Shown: positions 31,630 to 40,635, numbered from the stretch's first letter. The stretch is 64,000 nt of DNA from Yes71-27 sp040758635 (GCA_040758635.1 JBFLVI010000007.1:1-64000); one strand, 5' to 3'. Numbers and translations: made by a program. The notes: generated by a model from the sequence alone, not told the origin.

Positions 31630-32754
31630 TTGAATACGGAGCTGCTGAGGGCGCTTCGCGACCTGGAGAAGGAACGGGGTATCTCGTTCGAACTCCTGCT
31701 TTCCGTGATCGAGTCGGCGCTTCTTTCCGCGTACAGAAAAAACTTCGGTTCGGTGCAGAGCGCGCGGGTGGATATCGATCGCGAAAGCGGCGAGTGCCGG
31801 GTTTTTGCCCAGCGTCTTGTGGTGGAGGAGGTAACCGATCCCCGGGTGGAGATTTCTTTGGCCGAGGCAAAAGAGATAGACCCGCGTTACGAGCCCGGCG
31901 ACGTTGTGGAGACGGAAGTGACCCCCAGAGATTTCGGCCGGATCGCCGCGCAGACCGCGAAACAGGTGGTGGTGCAGCGGATCCGTGAGGCCGAGCGGAA
32001 CATGGTTTACGAGACTTTTGCCAGCCGTGAAGGGGATATTATTACCGGAACCATTCAGCGTGTCGAACAGCGCCACGTATACATCGAACTCGGAAAAACG
32101 GAGGCGGTGCTTCCCCCGTCGGAGCAGATGCCCGGAGAGCGGTACCGGCAGGGTGACCGTATCCGCGCTTACATCCTTGAGGTGCGCAAGACGACCAAGG
32201 GGCCGCAGATTATTGTTTCGCGGACCCACCCCGGCTTCCTCCGGCGGCTTTTCGAACTCGAGGTTCCGGAGCTGCAGGAAGGGATTGTGGAGTTGAAGGG
32301 CGTGGCCCGGGAGGCCGGCATGCGTTCGAAGATCGCGGTCTACTCCCGGGACCCGAATGTCGATCCCGTGGGCGCCTGTGTGGGGCCGAAGGGGACGCGG
32401 GTGCAGGCGGTCGTGAACGAGTTGCGCAACGAGAAGATCGACATCATCCGCTGGGACCCGGATCCCTCCCGGTTTGTGGCGGAGGCGCTCAGCCCGGCGA
32501 AGGTGGTGGCGGTCGAGATCTGGGAAGATGAAAAGATCGCCCGGGTGATTGTTCCGGACAACCAGATTTCCCTGGCTATCGGCAAGGAAGGGCAGAACGC
32601 CCGCCTGGCGGCAAAACTCACCGGCTGGAAGATCGACATCAAGAGCGAGTCGCAGATGGAAGAGATTTACGCCCAGGAATACGCGGCCTTCTATGGTGAG
32701 GAAGAAGAAAAGTATGCAGAGGGTTCTGAGACCGATGAAGTCAGCAGTCAGTGA
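31630..32754 (+). CDS. nusA: Transcription termination/antitermination factor NusA
   Basis: 374 residues: an N-terminal RNAP-binding domain (NTELLRALRDLEKERGIS), an S1 domain (EGDIITGTIQRVEQRHVYIELGKTEAVLP) and two KH domains (GARVGPKG-type VGPKGTRVQAVVNELRNEKIDII and AIGKEGQNARLAAKLTGWKIDI). The short form without acidic repeats is usual in Firmicutes. TTG 31630 follows GAGGGAGGTG and matches the conserved start. Confidence 0.96.
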   Translation: MNTELLRALRDLEKERGISFELLLSVIESALLSAYRKNFGSVQSARVDIDRESGECRVFAQRLVVEEVTDPRVEISLAEAKEIDPRYEPGDVVETEVTPRDFGRIAAQTAKQVVVQRIREAERNMVYETFASREGDIITGTIQRVEQRHVYIELGKTEAVLPPSEQMPGERYRQGDRIRAYILEVRKTTKGPQIIVSRTHPGFLRRLFELEVPELQEGIVELKGVAREAGMRSKIAVYSRDPNVDPVGACVGPKGTRVQAVVNELRNEKIDIIRWDPDPSRFVAEALSPAKVVAVEIWEDEKIARVIVPDNQISLAIGKEGQNARLAAKLTGWKIDIKSESQMEEIYAQEYAAFYGEEEEKYAEGSETDEVSSQ

Positions 32755-32807
32755 CCGGCAGCGAGATCCGGGGTCTGATTGCCGACCTGTTGCAGGAGGT
32801 GCTTGGT

Positions 32808-33089
32808 TTGCCACGGCTGAAAAAGATTCCCCAGCGCCAGTGCGTCAGCTGCCGGGAGATGAAGCCCAAGATGGAATTGATCCGTATCGTGCGGACGCCG
32901 GCTGGTGAAATCCTGGTTGATCCGACCGGCAAGAAATCCGGCCGTGGCGCTTACATCTGTTTGTCGGAGCAGTGCCTGAGGGAAGCGGTGAAAAAGAAAA
33001 AGCTCGAGCGCGCCCTCGAACAGGCGGTGCCTGAAGCGGTGGTAGAGGTCATCCGGGAGGAGATGGTGCGTCGGTGCCCAAAGACGTGA
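32808..33089 (+). CDS. ylxR: YlxR family RNA-binding protein (DUF448)
   Basis: 93 residues with KIPQRQCVSCREMKPKMELIRIVRTP and GRGAYICLSEQCLREAVKKKKLERAL. DUF448 members lie between nusA and infB and are proposed RNA binders; in some bacteria they bind RNase P RNA. TTG 32808 has AGGAGG 8 nt upstream, so the long upstream extension to 32751 is rejected. It overlaps ylxQ by 16 bp. Confidence 0.92.
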   Translation: MPRLKKIPQRQCVSCREMKPKMELIRIVRTPAGEILVDPTGKKSGRGAYICLSEQCLREAVKKKKLERALEQAVPEAVVEVIREEMVRRCPKT

Positions 33090-33397
33090 GGCAGTATCTG
33101 GGTTTGGGACAGCGGGCGGGACAGGTGGTTTCGGGAGATTTTGTGGTCCGGGTAAAGATCAGGAAAAAGGAAGCGTACCTGGTTATTGTTGCCACGGACG
33201 CCGCCGTCCAGACCCTGAAGGATTTCCAGCGGTTCACCCGGAAGGCCAAGATTCCGGTGGTCAGTTTCGGGACCAAGGCGGAACTGGGGGCGGCACTCGG
33301 CCGCCCGCCGAGGGCGGTGGTAGCGGTTCTGGACCAAGGTTTGGCGGCACGCATCTTAGAGGTCATCGGAGAAAGACAAGGGATAGGGCCGTCGTGA
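33074..33397 (+). CDS. ylxQ: YlxQ-type L7Ae/L30e ribosomal-like protein
   Basis: 107 residues of the L7Ae/L30e fold: QYLGLGQRAGQVVSGDFVV, AYLVIVATDAAVQTLKDFQRF and KIPVVSFGTKAELGAALGRPPRAVVAV. This family binds kink-turn RNA. GTG 33074 overlaps the end of ylxR, the usual layout in the nusA-infB operon. Confidence 0.9.
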   Translation: MPKDVRQYLGLGQRAGQVVSGDFVVRVKIRKKEAYLVIVATDAAVQTLKDFQRFTRKAKIPVVSFGTKAELGAALGRPPRAVVAVLDQGLAARILEVIGERQGIGPS

Positions 33398-33413
33398 TTA
33401 CGGAGGTGATTAA

Positions 33414-36203
33414 ATGGCGAAAAAAAGGGTGCATGAAGTGGCTAAAGAGTTGAAGATAGAAAGTAAGGAACTCATTGACAAACTGGCGTCCATGGGAATC
33501 AAGGTCAAGTGTAATTTTTCCGCCCTGACCGAGGAAGAAGTCGAAAGGGTACGCGCGGCGCTTTCTCCTGAATCCAAAAAAGCGGAACCTGCCGGGGCGA
33601 AAACGGCTCCTCCTGCAAAACCGAAAGCGATGCCCGGGACCCGGGAAGATACGGCGGGGCCGGCGGAGGGTGCGGGTAAGAAGGGTGCTCCGCCGGCGGC
33701 TGCACGGGAGACCGCAAAGAAGGACGAGGTTCCCGCTCCGCCCCAAAAAGCAGTAAAGGCCGGAGGTGAAGCGCAACGGGCTTCTTCAAAGGCCGAATCG
33801 CTTTCAAAATACGGCCCGGGTTTAGTGGATAAGGTTCCCTCCAGACCTCCGGACAGGCGTTTTATGGAGCGCCCGCTTGCTTTTGAGAAGAAAACGGGCC
33901 GCGGGATCTTCCCCGGGCCTACCGGTGCGGCGGCAAAGCCGGAAACGGCCGCCCCCGAAAAAGCCAGGGAACCAGAAGTTACCCCTGCTCCTTCCCCGGT
34001 CAAACCGGCGGCGCCACCATTGCACCCTGAGAATCGCGTGCCAGAACCTCCTAAGGCGACGGAACCGCGGCGTGAATACGGGGCCGGGCCGCGCCCGGGT
34101 GCCCCCAAGTTCGGGGCGAAGCAGCCGGCGCGGCAAGGCGGAGAAGCCGGACCGGCACGGCCGCGTTTTGAACCCGGACGGCGTCCCGGTCAGCCGCCGG
34201 CGGACAGGGAACGCCCGCAGCATGACCGGCGGCCGCCGAAGCTCGGTGTGATTCCGCCGCCTCCCCAGGTGGATAAAGGCAAGGCGCCGCAGAAACAGGA
34301 ACGGGTGAAGTTCGACCGGAAGGTCAAGGAACGCCCGGACGACCGCCTTCTCCCGCAGTGGGAAGAAGAGGGTGAAAAGCTCAAGGGCAAGCTCCTGAAG
34401 CGGCACAGGGAAGAGAAGGGCCGGCCGGTGCTTATAAGGCCGGTGGAGAAAAAGCCGATTCAGATCGGCGAAACGGTCACGGTCAAGGAACTGGCGGAAA
34501 AGATGCAGCGCAAGGCCGCCGACGTGATCAAGCGGTTGATGATGCTCGGGATGATGGTGACCATCAACCAGGAGATTGACGCGGATACGGCTACGATTCT
34601 GGCCCAGGAGTTCGGGTACGAGGTGGAGGTCAAGCCGGAGTTCGACGTGGAGTCCCTTCTGGTCGAGGAACCGGAGACCGACCCGGAAAAGCTGAAACTG
34701 CGGCCTTCGGTGGTAACGGTGATGGGACACGTAGACCACGGTAAAACCTCGCTGCTGGATGCAATCCGGCAGACGAACGTTACGGCGACCGAAGCCGGCG
34801 GTATTACCCAGCACATCGGCGCCTACCAGGTTGAGCGGAACAACCGGAAAATCACCTTTATTGATACACCGGGCCACGAAGCCTTCACGGCGATGCGGGC
34901 CCGGGGTGCTCAGGTGACCGATGTTGCGGTCCTGGTTGTGGCTGCGGACGATGGTGTAATGCCGCAAACGATCGAGGCGATCAACCACGCCCGGGCGGCG
35001 GGGGTGCCGATAGTGGTGGCGGTCAATAAGATCGACAAGCCCAACGCAAACCCCGACCGGGTGAAGCGGGAGTTGTCCGACCAGGGACTGGTTCCCGAGG
35101 AGTGGGGCGGCGACACCATCTGCGTGCCCGTTTCGGCCCTCAAGAAAGAGGGGATTGAGGACCTCCTGGAGATGATCTTGCTGGTGGCAGACGTCCTGGA
35201 GCTGAAAGCGAATCCGGAACGGCCGGCGCGCGGGACGATCATCGAGTCCAAGCTGGATAAAGGCCGGGGGCCGGTGGCCACGGTGCTGGTGCAGAACGGC
35301 ACGCTCAAGGTGGGTGACACCCTCGTTACGGGGAACCAGTTTGCCCGCGTCCGGGCGATGATTGACGATAAAGGCAGGCGGGTAAACCAGGCCGGCCCCT
35401 CGACGCCGGTGGAGGTCCTCGGGTTCTCCGAGGTACCCGAGGCGGGAGAACGGATCGCGGTGGTTGACGAACACGTGGCCCGGCAGATCGTGCAGAAGCG
35501 CCTGGCGCGGAAACGGGAAGAGGAAGCGAAGGCCCGGGCGAAGGTGGCTCTGGAAGACGTCTACAAGCGGATTCAGGAGGGGCAGATCAAGGAACTGCCG
35601 CTCATCGTCAAAGCCGACGTCCAGGGTTCGGTCGAGGCTCTGAGCAAGGCTCTCGAACGCCTCGGCACCGATGAGGTGCGGGTCAACCTGATTCACACCG
35701 GCGTCGGCGCGATTACTGAAACCGATATCATGCTGGCTTCGGCCTCCGGGGCGATCATTATCGGCTTCAACGTGCGCCCCGACGTTAACGCCCGCAAGGC
35801 GCAGGAACGTGAAAAGATCGACATCCGCCTCTACCAGGTGATTTACGACGCACTTGCGGATATCAAGGCGGCGCTTTCCGGTTTGCTGGAGCCGGAGTAC
35901 CGCGAAGTGGTCCTGGGTCACGCCGAGGTGCGGAAGGTGTTCCACGCCTCCAGACTTGGGACGATCGCGGGCTGTTACGTGACGGATGGCAAGGTGAACC
36001 GGGACGCCAACGTCAGGGTGGTCCGTGACGGCGTCGTCGTGCATACGGGGAAAGTCGCTTCACTGAAGCGCTTCAAGGACGACGTCCGTGAGGTCGCGCA
36101 GGGGTTTGAGTGCGGCATGACCGTGGAGAACTTCCAGGATATCCATGAGGGCGACGAGTTCGAGTTCTTCACCGTGGAGGCCGTCCAGCGGCACCTTGAT
36201 TGA
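33414..36203 (+). CDS. infB: Translation initiation factor IF-2
   Basis: 929 residues. An N-terminal IF2_N domain (KKRVHEVAKELKIESKELIDKL) is followed by a ~300-residue Pro/Ala/Lys/Arg-rich disordered linker, a second IF2_N, then the GTPase: G1 GHVDHGKT near 438, G3 DTPGHEAF, G4 NKID, and the C-terminal domains binding fMet-tRNA. ATG 33414 has GGAGGTGATTAA upstream. The linker is long for the family, typical of high-GC Clostridia. Confidence 0.97.
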   Translation: MAKKRVHEVAKELKIESKELIDKLASMGIKVKCNFSALTEEEVERVRAALSPESKKAEPAGAKTAPPAKPKAMPGTREDTAGPAEGAGKKGAPPAAARETAKKDEVPAPPQKAVKAGGEAQRASSKAESLSKYGPGLVDKVPSRPPDRRFMERPLAFEKKTGRGIFPGPTGAAAKPETAAPEKAREPEVTPAPSPVKPAAPPLHPENRVPEPPKATEPRREYGAGPRPGAPKFGAKQPARQGGEAGPARPRFEPGRRPGQPPADRERPQHDRRPPKLGVIPPPPQVDKGKAPQKQERVKFDRKVKERPDDRLLPQWEEEGEKLKGKLLKRHREEKGRPVLIRPVEKKPIQIGETVTVKELAEKMQRKAADVIKRLMMLGMMVTINQEIDADTATILAQEFGYEVEVKPEFDVESLLVEEPETDPEKLKLRPSVVTVMGHVDHGKTSLLDAIRQTNVTATEAGGITQHIGAYQVERNNRKITFIDTPGHEAFTAMRARGAQVTDVAVLVVAADDGVMPQTIEAINHARAAGVPIVVAVNKIDKPNANPDRVKRELSDQGLVPEEWGGDTICVPVSALKKEGIEDLLEMILLVADVLELKANPERPARGTIIESKLDKGRGPVATVLVQNGTLKVGDTLVTGNQFARVRAMIDDKGRRVNQAGPSTPVEVLGFSEVPEAGERIAVVDEHVARQIVQKRLARKREEEAKARAKVALEDVYKRIQEGQIKELPLIVKADVQGSVEALSKALERLGTDEVRVNLIHTGVGAITETDIMLASASGAIIIGFNVRPDVNARKAQEREKIDIRLYQVIYDALADIKAALSGLLEPEYREVVLGHAEVRKVFHASRLGTIAGCYVTDGKVNRDANVRVVRDGVVVHTGKVASLKRFKDDVREVAQGFECGMTVENFQDIHEGDEFEFFTVEAVQRHLD

Positions 36204-36220
36204 GTACGGAGGGCAGGATC

Positions 36221-36568
36221 ATGACGTACCGTGCGGCACGCTTGGCGGAAACAATAAAAGAGGTGGTGGCGGATATTCTGCAGAACGAGTTGAAGGACCC
36301 GCGCCTCGGCTTTGCCACCGTGACCAGGGTGGAGGTTTCGCCCGACCTGCGGTACGCGAAGATTTTTGTCAGCGTGTACGGCTCTTCCGAGGACGAAGCG
36401 GCGACGCTTGCCGTGCTGGAGCGGGCGCAGGGATTCATCCGCAGCACCCTGGGGCGCCGCCTCCGGCTCCGCTACGTTCCGGAAATAAGCTTTAAAAGCG
36501 ATCTTTCCATCGGCTACGGGGTTAAGGTTGCGGAAATCCTAAGGGAACTGAAGAAGGAAGAAGGTTGA
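36221..36568 (+). CDS. rbfA: 30S ribosome-binding factor A
   Basis: 115 residues: YRAARLAETIKEVVADILQNELKDPRLGFATVTRVEVSPDLRYAKIFVSVYG and RRLRLRYVPEISFKSD. It binds 16S helix 45 during 30S maturation. ATG 36221 has GGAGGGC upstream; it follows infB by 17 bp and nrnA by 4 bp before. Confidence 0.95.
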   Translation: MTYRAARLAETIKEVVADILQNELKDPRLGFATVTRVEVSPDLRYAKIFVSVYGSSEDEAATLAVLERAQGFIRSTLGRRLRLRYVPEISFKSDLSIGYGVKVAEILRELKKEEG

Positions 36569-36572
36569 ACTG

Positions 36573-37628
36573 TTGGCGGTCGAGCTCAAGGATGTGGGCC
36601 GGGAACTAAAAGCGGCACGGCGGCTGTTGTTTACCGGGCACGTGATACCGGACGGAGACTGCGTCGGCTCGATGCTGGCGCTGGGTCTGGCCCTGGAGCG
36701 GGAAGGGAAAGAGGCGGCTTTTGTTTCCCCGGGGCCGGTGCCCCTGATTTACTCTTTTTTGCCCGGCGTGGCCCGGATAAAGGTCGGGCCCCCGGCTGAA
36801 AAAGGTTTTGATCTGGTCGTGGTGGTTGATACCTCTGTTCCCGAGCGGTTGGGAGACCTTTTCGGGGCGCTTGAGGAATTGCGCCGGTCCGGCTCCCGGA
36901 TCCTGGTTATGGACCATCACCTTTCGGCCCAGCCGTTCGGAGACTTGAACTACTTCGAGCCCGGTGCGGCGGCGGTGGGGGAAATCGTCTTCGACCTGTT
37001 AAAACTCCTGAACCTGAAAATCGACCGGGACATTGCTACCTGCCTATACGTCGCTATCGCCACCGATACCGGCGGCTTTTGCTACGAGACGACTACCGCG
37101 GTGACGCATCGGCGGGTGGCGGACCTGATCGAGGCCGGGGTTGACGTCCGGGATGTCAGCCGCCGGCTTTTTGAGGAGAAACCCTTCAAGAGTATCGAGG
37201 CCCTGCGGGCAGCGTTGAACAACCTGGAGCTGGACCCTTCCGGCCGCGTCGCCTGGATGGTTCTGGATGCGGAAACCTTGAAAAAGCTTCAGGTAAAGGA
37301 CGAGCACACCGACGGCCTGGTCAACTACGCGCGGTTCATTCAGGGGGTAGAGGTGGCGCTCTTGTTCCGGGAAGTGGGCGAGGGGCAGGTGAAGATCAGT
37401 TTTCGCTCCAAGAAGCATGTTGACGTGAGCCGGCTTGCGGCGAGGTTCGGCGGCGGCGGCCACCTGCGGGCGGCGGGGGCGGTAGTCAAGGGCGACCTGG
37501 GCCGGGTGAAAGAGGCCGTGGTTCAGGCGAGTACGGCAGCGGTTGCCGAAGCTATTGCCGGCAGGCCGGAGGCCAGAGAGTTGAGCTGCGTTTCCGCGCG
37601 TGATGGTGGCGATGGAAGGAATTCTTAA
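36573..37628 (+). CDS. nrnA: DHH phosphoesterase NrnA (nanoRNase / pAp phosphatase)
   Basis: 351 residues. DHH domain: FTGHVIPDGDCVGSMLAL, VVVDTSVPERLG and the DHH motif MDHHLSAQPFGDLNYFEP. DHHA1 domain: FRSKKHVDVSRLAARFGGGGHLRAAGA. Family members degrade 2-5 nt RNA and dephosphorylate pAp. The start is TTG 36573, four bases after rbfA. The last ~17 nt overlap truB. Confidence 0.92.
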   Translation: MAVELKDVGRELKAARRLLFTGHVIPDGDCVGSMLALGLALEREGKEAAFVSPGPVPLIYSFLPGVARIKVGPPAEKGFDLVVVVDTSVPERLGDLFGALEELRRSGSRILVMDHHLSAQPFGDLNYFEPGAAAVGEIVFDLLKLLNLKIDRDIATCLYVAIATDTGGFCYETTTAVTHRRVADLIEAGVDVRDVSRRLFEEKPFKSIEALRAALNNLELDPSGRVAWMVLDAETLKKLQVKDEHTDGLVNYARFIQGVEVALLFREVGEGQVKISFRSKKHVDVSRLAARFGGGGHLRAAGAVVKGDLGRVKEAVVQASTAAVAEAIAGRPEARELSCVSARDGGDGRNS

Positions 37629-38535
37629 CGTCCTGAAACCGCCGGGAATGACCTCGCACGACGTCGTCAACCGGGTACGCAGGCTCGCCGGGCTCAAAAA
37701 GGTGGGGCACGCCGGGACGCTCGACCCGGAAGCGAGCGGCGTTCTGGTGGTGCTGCTGGGCCGGGCGACCCGCCTGTCGCAGTTTTTGACGGCGGCCGAC
37801 AAGGAGTACCGCGCCGAGGCGGTTTTCGGCGTGGAAACCGAAACCCAGGATGTTTTCGGGCAGGTGCTCAGGTACACCGATGCGTCCCACCTGACCCCGG
37901 ACGAAGTGCTTGGGGTCCTGCCGGGTTTTCGGGGGCAGATCACCCAGGTGCCGCCCTCTGTATCCGCGGTGCACTACCAGGGCAGAAGACTGTACGAACT
38001 GGCCCGGGCCGGCCAGCGGGTGGAAGTGGCGCCCCGGACGGTCCAGGTTCACGCCCTGGAGCTTTTGGGGGGCGAGTGGGGAGTGAAAAATCCCCGCGCC
38101 TTTTTTCGTGTTTCCTGTTCGAAAGGAACCTACATCCGGACGCTGCTTGCGGATGTCGGGAAGGTGCTGGGCGTGGGAGCCTGTCTGGGTTTTTTGCTCC
38201 GCACCCGCGCCGGGCGGTTCACCGTGGCGGAGGCGCACACCCTGGAGGAGCTTGCGGCACTTGAAGCCGGTGGGAGGCTTGCGGAGGCCGTGATCCCGGC
38301 CCGGGAGCTCTTTCGGGATCTGCCGGCTGTGGCGGTCAAGCCTTCGGCGGTCAAAACGGTCCGGAGCGGGGGGCGGCTGTACCCTGCGGGAGCGGCTGCC
38401 GACACCGGGGCGTTTGCGCCGGGTGTCCTTGTCCGCCTGGTCCACGGGGAGGAGTTTTTAGCCGTGGCCCGGGCGGAGGCGGCGGACGGGCGGGTGGTCT
38501 TTCAGCCGGTCTGGGTTCCTGGAGAGAGGGTTTAA
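37612..38535 (+). CDS. truB: tRNA pseudouridine(55) synthase TruB
   Basis: 307 residues. It starts EGILNVLKPPGMTSHDVVNRVRR; the catalytic Asp lies in HAGTLDPEASGVLVVLLG, followed by KEYRAEAVFGVETETQD and PPSVSAVHYQGRRLYELAR. A PUA-like C-terminus follows. It makes pseudouridine 55 in tRNA. ATG 37612 gives the canonical N-terminus but lacks a strong ribosome-binding site; translational coupling with nrnA is likely. Confidence 0.95.
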   Translation: MEGILNVLKPPGMTSHDVVNRVRRLAGLKKVGHAGTLDPEASGVLVVLLGRATRLSQFLTAADKEYRAEAVFGVETETQDVFGQVLRYTDASHLTPDEVLGVLPGFRGQITQVPPSVSAVHYQGRRLYELARAGQRVEVAPRTVQVHALELLGGEWGVKNPRAFFRVSCSKGTYIRTLLADVGKVLGVGACLGFLLRTRAGRFTVAEAHTLEELAALEAGGRLAEAVIPARELFRDLPAVAVKPSAVKTVRSGGRLYPAGAAADTGAFAPGVLVRLVHGEEFLAVARAEAADGRVVFQPVWVPGERV

Positions 38536-38545
38536 GTCCTGGAAG

Positions 38546-38755
38546 AGTGCTGCAAAACTCTAATTTTTCGAAAGCAGGCTCTATCTATTCATAGACGGCA
38601 AGCTTTGGGAAAAGGCTGGAGACCGCGAAAAACAACCCGGCACTCAACTCAACGTAAAAGGATACGAGATACTCTAATGCCTGTTTGCTTGAGTGCAGAT
38701 TATACCACAGAGTCGAGTGCCGGGCAGGCGAAGTTTGTAAAGCGGTCTCCTGGAG
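38546..38755 (+). repeat. Structured repeat element, copy C (chimeric)
   Basis: The left flank GAGTGCTGCAAAAC resembles the flanks of copies A and B. The outer helix GGAGACCGC (38617-38625 region, before GAAAAAC) pairs with GCGGTCTCC near 38747-38755, with AAAC/GTTT inside, as in A and B. The interior is replaced by a GCACTCA-arm hairpin (38636-38724). Confidence 0.65.
38636..38724 (+). repeat. GCACTCA-arm hairpin repeat, copy 4
   Basis: CCCGGCACTCAACTC (38636-38650) pairs with GAGTCGAGTGCCGGG (38710-38724) with one mismatch. An extra TTGAGTGC lies inside. It is nested within copy C of the structured element. Confidence 0.7.
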
Positions 38756-38765
38756 GGGGTTAACG

Positions 38766-39698
38766 TTGGAGGTTCTAACAGATTATCGCGGCCTGCGGCA
38801 TTTTTATCCCCATATCTGCATCGGACTGGGAAACTTCGACGGGGTCCACCTGGGACACCGGCAGTTGATAAACCAGCTGGTAGCCCACGCACGCCGCCGG
38901 GGGGGAACGGCGGTGGTCTTCACCTTTGAACCCCATCCGGCGGTGGTGTTGCGGCCTCAAACCGCGCCGCCGCTGCTGCTGGCCCCGGAACTCAAGCGGC
39001 AGTTTATCGCCGGCCTGGGCGTGGACCTTTTCCTGGCCGTTCCGTTCACGCGGGATTTTGCGGCGGTCAGGCCGGAGGTGTTCGTGCGCGAGGTTTTGGT
39101 CGGGGAACTGGGGGCCAGGGCGGTCTTTGTCGGCTACAATTACACCTTTGGCCACCGGGGGGCGGGCACGCCCGAGACGCTGCAGGAACTGGCGGCGGAA
39201 CACGGGTTCGAGGTGAAGATCGTCCCGCCGGTAACGGTGGAAGGCCAGCCGGTTTCCTCCACACTGATCCGGAAGCTGATCGCGGAGGGCAGGGTGGAGG
39301 AGGCGCGGCGTTTCCTGGGCTATTACCCGGTTTTTGCGGGGACGGTCGTTGCGGGAGAGAACCGCGGCGCGAAAATGGGTTTCCCGACCGCCAACCTGGA
39401 AGTGGAGGACCGGATTTTAGTGCCGGCCAACGGTGTATACGCGGTGAAGGTGCGGGCAGACGGGGAAGCCTTTTCGGGCGTGGCCAACATCGGTGTCTGT
39501 CCGACTTTTGCCGGGAACACAAGCCGCAGGCGGCGGATCGAGGTTTTTCTCTTCGACTTCTGCGGCGATCTTTACGGCAAGCGGCTGGAGGTTTCATTCA
39601 CCAAGCGCCTGCGGGAGGAGCGGCGTTTTGAATCGGCGGCGGAACTGATAGAGCAAATTCAGCGGGACGTCGCCGTGGCCAGGGCGCTGGCCGAATAG
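38766..39698 (+). CDS. ribF: Bifunctional riboflavin kinase / FAD synthetase
   Basis: 310 residues. FAD synthetase part: CIGLGNFDGVHLGHRQLI, FTFEPHP, FVGYNYTFGHRGAG and VSSTLIRKLIAEG. Riboflavin kinase part: GENRGAKMGFPTANLEV and GVANIGVCPTF. It makes FMN and FAD, needed by the hydrogenase gamma subunit among others. TTG 38766 has CTGGAGGGGG upstream; the longer frame from 38685 runs through repeat copy C and is rejected. Confidence 0.95.
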   Translation: MEVLTDYRGLRHFYPHICIGLGNFDGVHLGHRQLINQLVAHARRRGGTAVVFTFEPHPAVVLRPQTAPPLLLAPELKRQFIAGLGVDLFLAVPFTRDFAAVRPEVFVREVLVGELGARAVFVGYNYTFGHRGAGTPETLQELAAEHGFEVKIVPPVTVEGQPVSSTLIRKLIAEGRVEEARRFLGYYPVFAGTVVAGENRGAKMGFPTANLEVEDRILVPANGVYAVKVRADGEAFSGVANIGVCPTFAGNTSRRRRIEVFLFDFCGDLYGKRLEVSFTKRLREERRFESAAELIEQIQRDVAVARALAE

Positions 39699-39732
39699 GC
39701 TTTGGGCGCCGGAGGCAGCCGCAGGCAAAAGA

Positions 39733-39761
39733 TTTACAGCGGCTTTCATTTGTGTTAAAAT
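39733..39761 (+). promoter_or_regulatory. Promoter before the small gene pair
   Basis: TTTACA (39733-39738) and TAAAAT (39756-39761) are 17 bp apart, 42 bp upstream of the GTG at 39804. Confidence 0.7.
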
Positions 39762-39803
39762 CTCATTTGAGCGCTGTGATAACCGGGTAAGGAGACGTGA
39801 AGG

Positions 39804-40025
39804 GTGGCTTTTTGGGGTTTCGGCTTCGACCCTAACGCTCTCAAGGTTTGGCTTGACCAGATTGCGCTGATCTGCTTGAGCGAGGATTTTCAAAAGCTCA
39901 AGGCGGAGTTGGAGTTGTTGTACAGGGAGGCGGATCCGGCGCAGGCAGACGTTAAAGCATTTGCCGACGCGCTGTACGCATTTTTGAGTGAGCAGGAGGA
40001 GAATTTGGGAACCTCTGCCGTCTGA
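39804..40025 (+). CDS. Small protein of unknown function
   Basis: 73 residues, helical and acidic (ALKVWLDQIALICLSEDFQKLKAELELLYREAD). GTG 39804 follows AAGGAGACGTGAAGG and has its own promoter. No family was recognised. The DUF4258-like gene begins 12 bp after it, so the two form a pair placed between ribF and rpsO. A toxin-antitoxin role is conceivable from the layout alone. Confidence 0.6.
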   Translation: MAFWGFGFDPNALKVWLDQIALICLSEDFQKLKAELELLYREADPAQADVKAFADALYAFLSEQEENLGTSAV

Positions 40026-40037
40026 GGAAAACATCAA

Positions 40038-40259
40038 ATGCGGGTGATTGTTGCGGAGCACGCTTTGAAGCGGCTGCGGGAGTCGCGTCAGGAAGGGATA
40101 ACCTTGAACGACATCATCGCGGCGGCCGAGTCGGTACCAGGAATGGTTGCTTCGGCAACGCGTTTCCGCAGCTTTGTCGCCCGGTCCGGCCGGAAGTTCG
40201 ACATCGTGGTAAGGGATATCTCCGGCGGACGACTGGTGATCACAGTGATCGGGAAATGA
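40038..40259 (+). CDS. DUF4258-like small protein
   Basis: 73 residues: VIVAEHALKRLRESRQEGITLNDIIAAAESVPG then RKFDIVVRDISGGRLVITVIGK. The early H-A-xx-R-xx-R and late V-I-T-V pattern resembles DUF4258, a small fold related to RelE/ParE-like toxins. ATG 40038 lies 12 bp after the preceding small gene. Activity is unproven. Confidence 0.6.
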   Translation: MRVIVAEHALKRLRESRQEGITLNDIIAAAESVPGMVASATRFRSFVARSGRKFDIVVRDISGGRLVITVIGK

Positions 40260-40331
40260 ACCGGGGGCTCGGTCGGGGTCGTTTCAGAACGCCTTCTGGG
40301 CCTGCGGCGATTGTGGGAGGAGGTGAAGACG

Positions 40332-40601
40332 GTGGCGCTGACGGTAGAGAAGAAGCAAACGATCATTGAATCCTTCAGGTTGCACGAGAACGATACCGGT
40401 TCTCCGGAGGTACAGGTGGCCATCCTGACCGAGCGGATAAACCAGTTGAGCGAGCACCTAAAGGTCCACAAGAAGGATTTCCATTCCCGGCGCGGGCTGC
40501 TGAAATTGGTCGGTCAGCGACGGGCCTTGTTGAATTACCTGAAGGACTATGACTTCGAGCGCTACCAGCGGTTGATCAAAAAGATTGGTTTGCGAAAGTA
40601 G
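40332..40601 (+). CDS. rpsO: Ribosomal protein S15
   Basis: 89 residues, exactly the family length: ALTVEKKQTIIESFRLHENDTGSPEVQVAILTERINQLSEHLK...HSRRGLLKLVGQRRALLNYL. GTG 40332 has GGGAGGAGGTG upstream. It is followed by a terminator hairpin and pnp, the standard rpsO-pnp order. Confidence 0.98.
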   Translation: MALTVEKKQTIIESFRLHENDTGSPEVQVAILTERINQLSEHLKVHKKDFHSRRGLLKLVGQRRALLNYLKDYDFERYQRLIKKIGLRK

Positions 40602-40625
40602 CGGGGGATGCCCCCGTTTTTTTTA
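40602..40625 (+). terminator. rpsO terminator / attenuator before pnp
   Basis: CGGGGG-ATG-CCCCCG followed by eight T. It ends just before the AGGAGG of pnp, so pnp depends on read-through here or on promoters inside rpsO. Confidence 0.8.
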
Positions 40626-40635
40626 GGAGGCTCAG

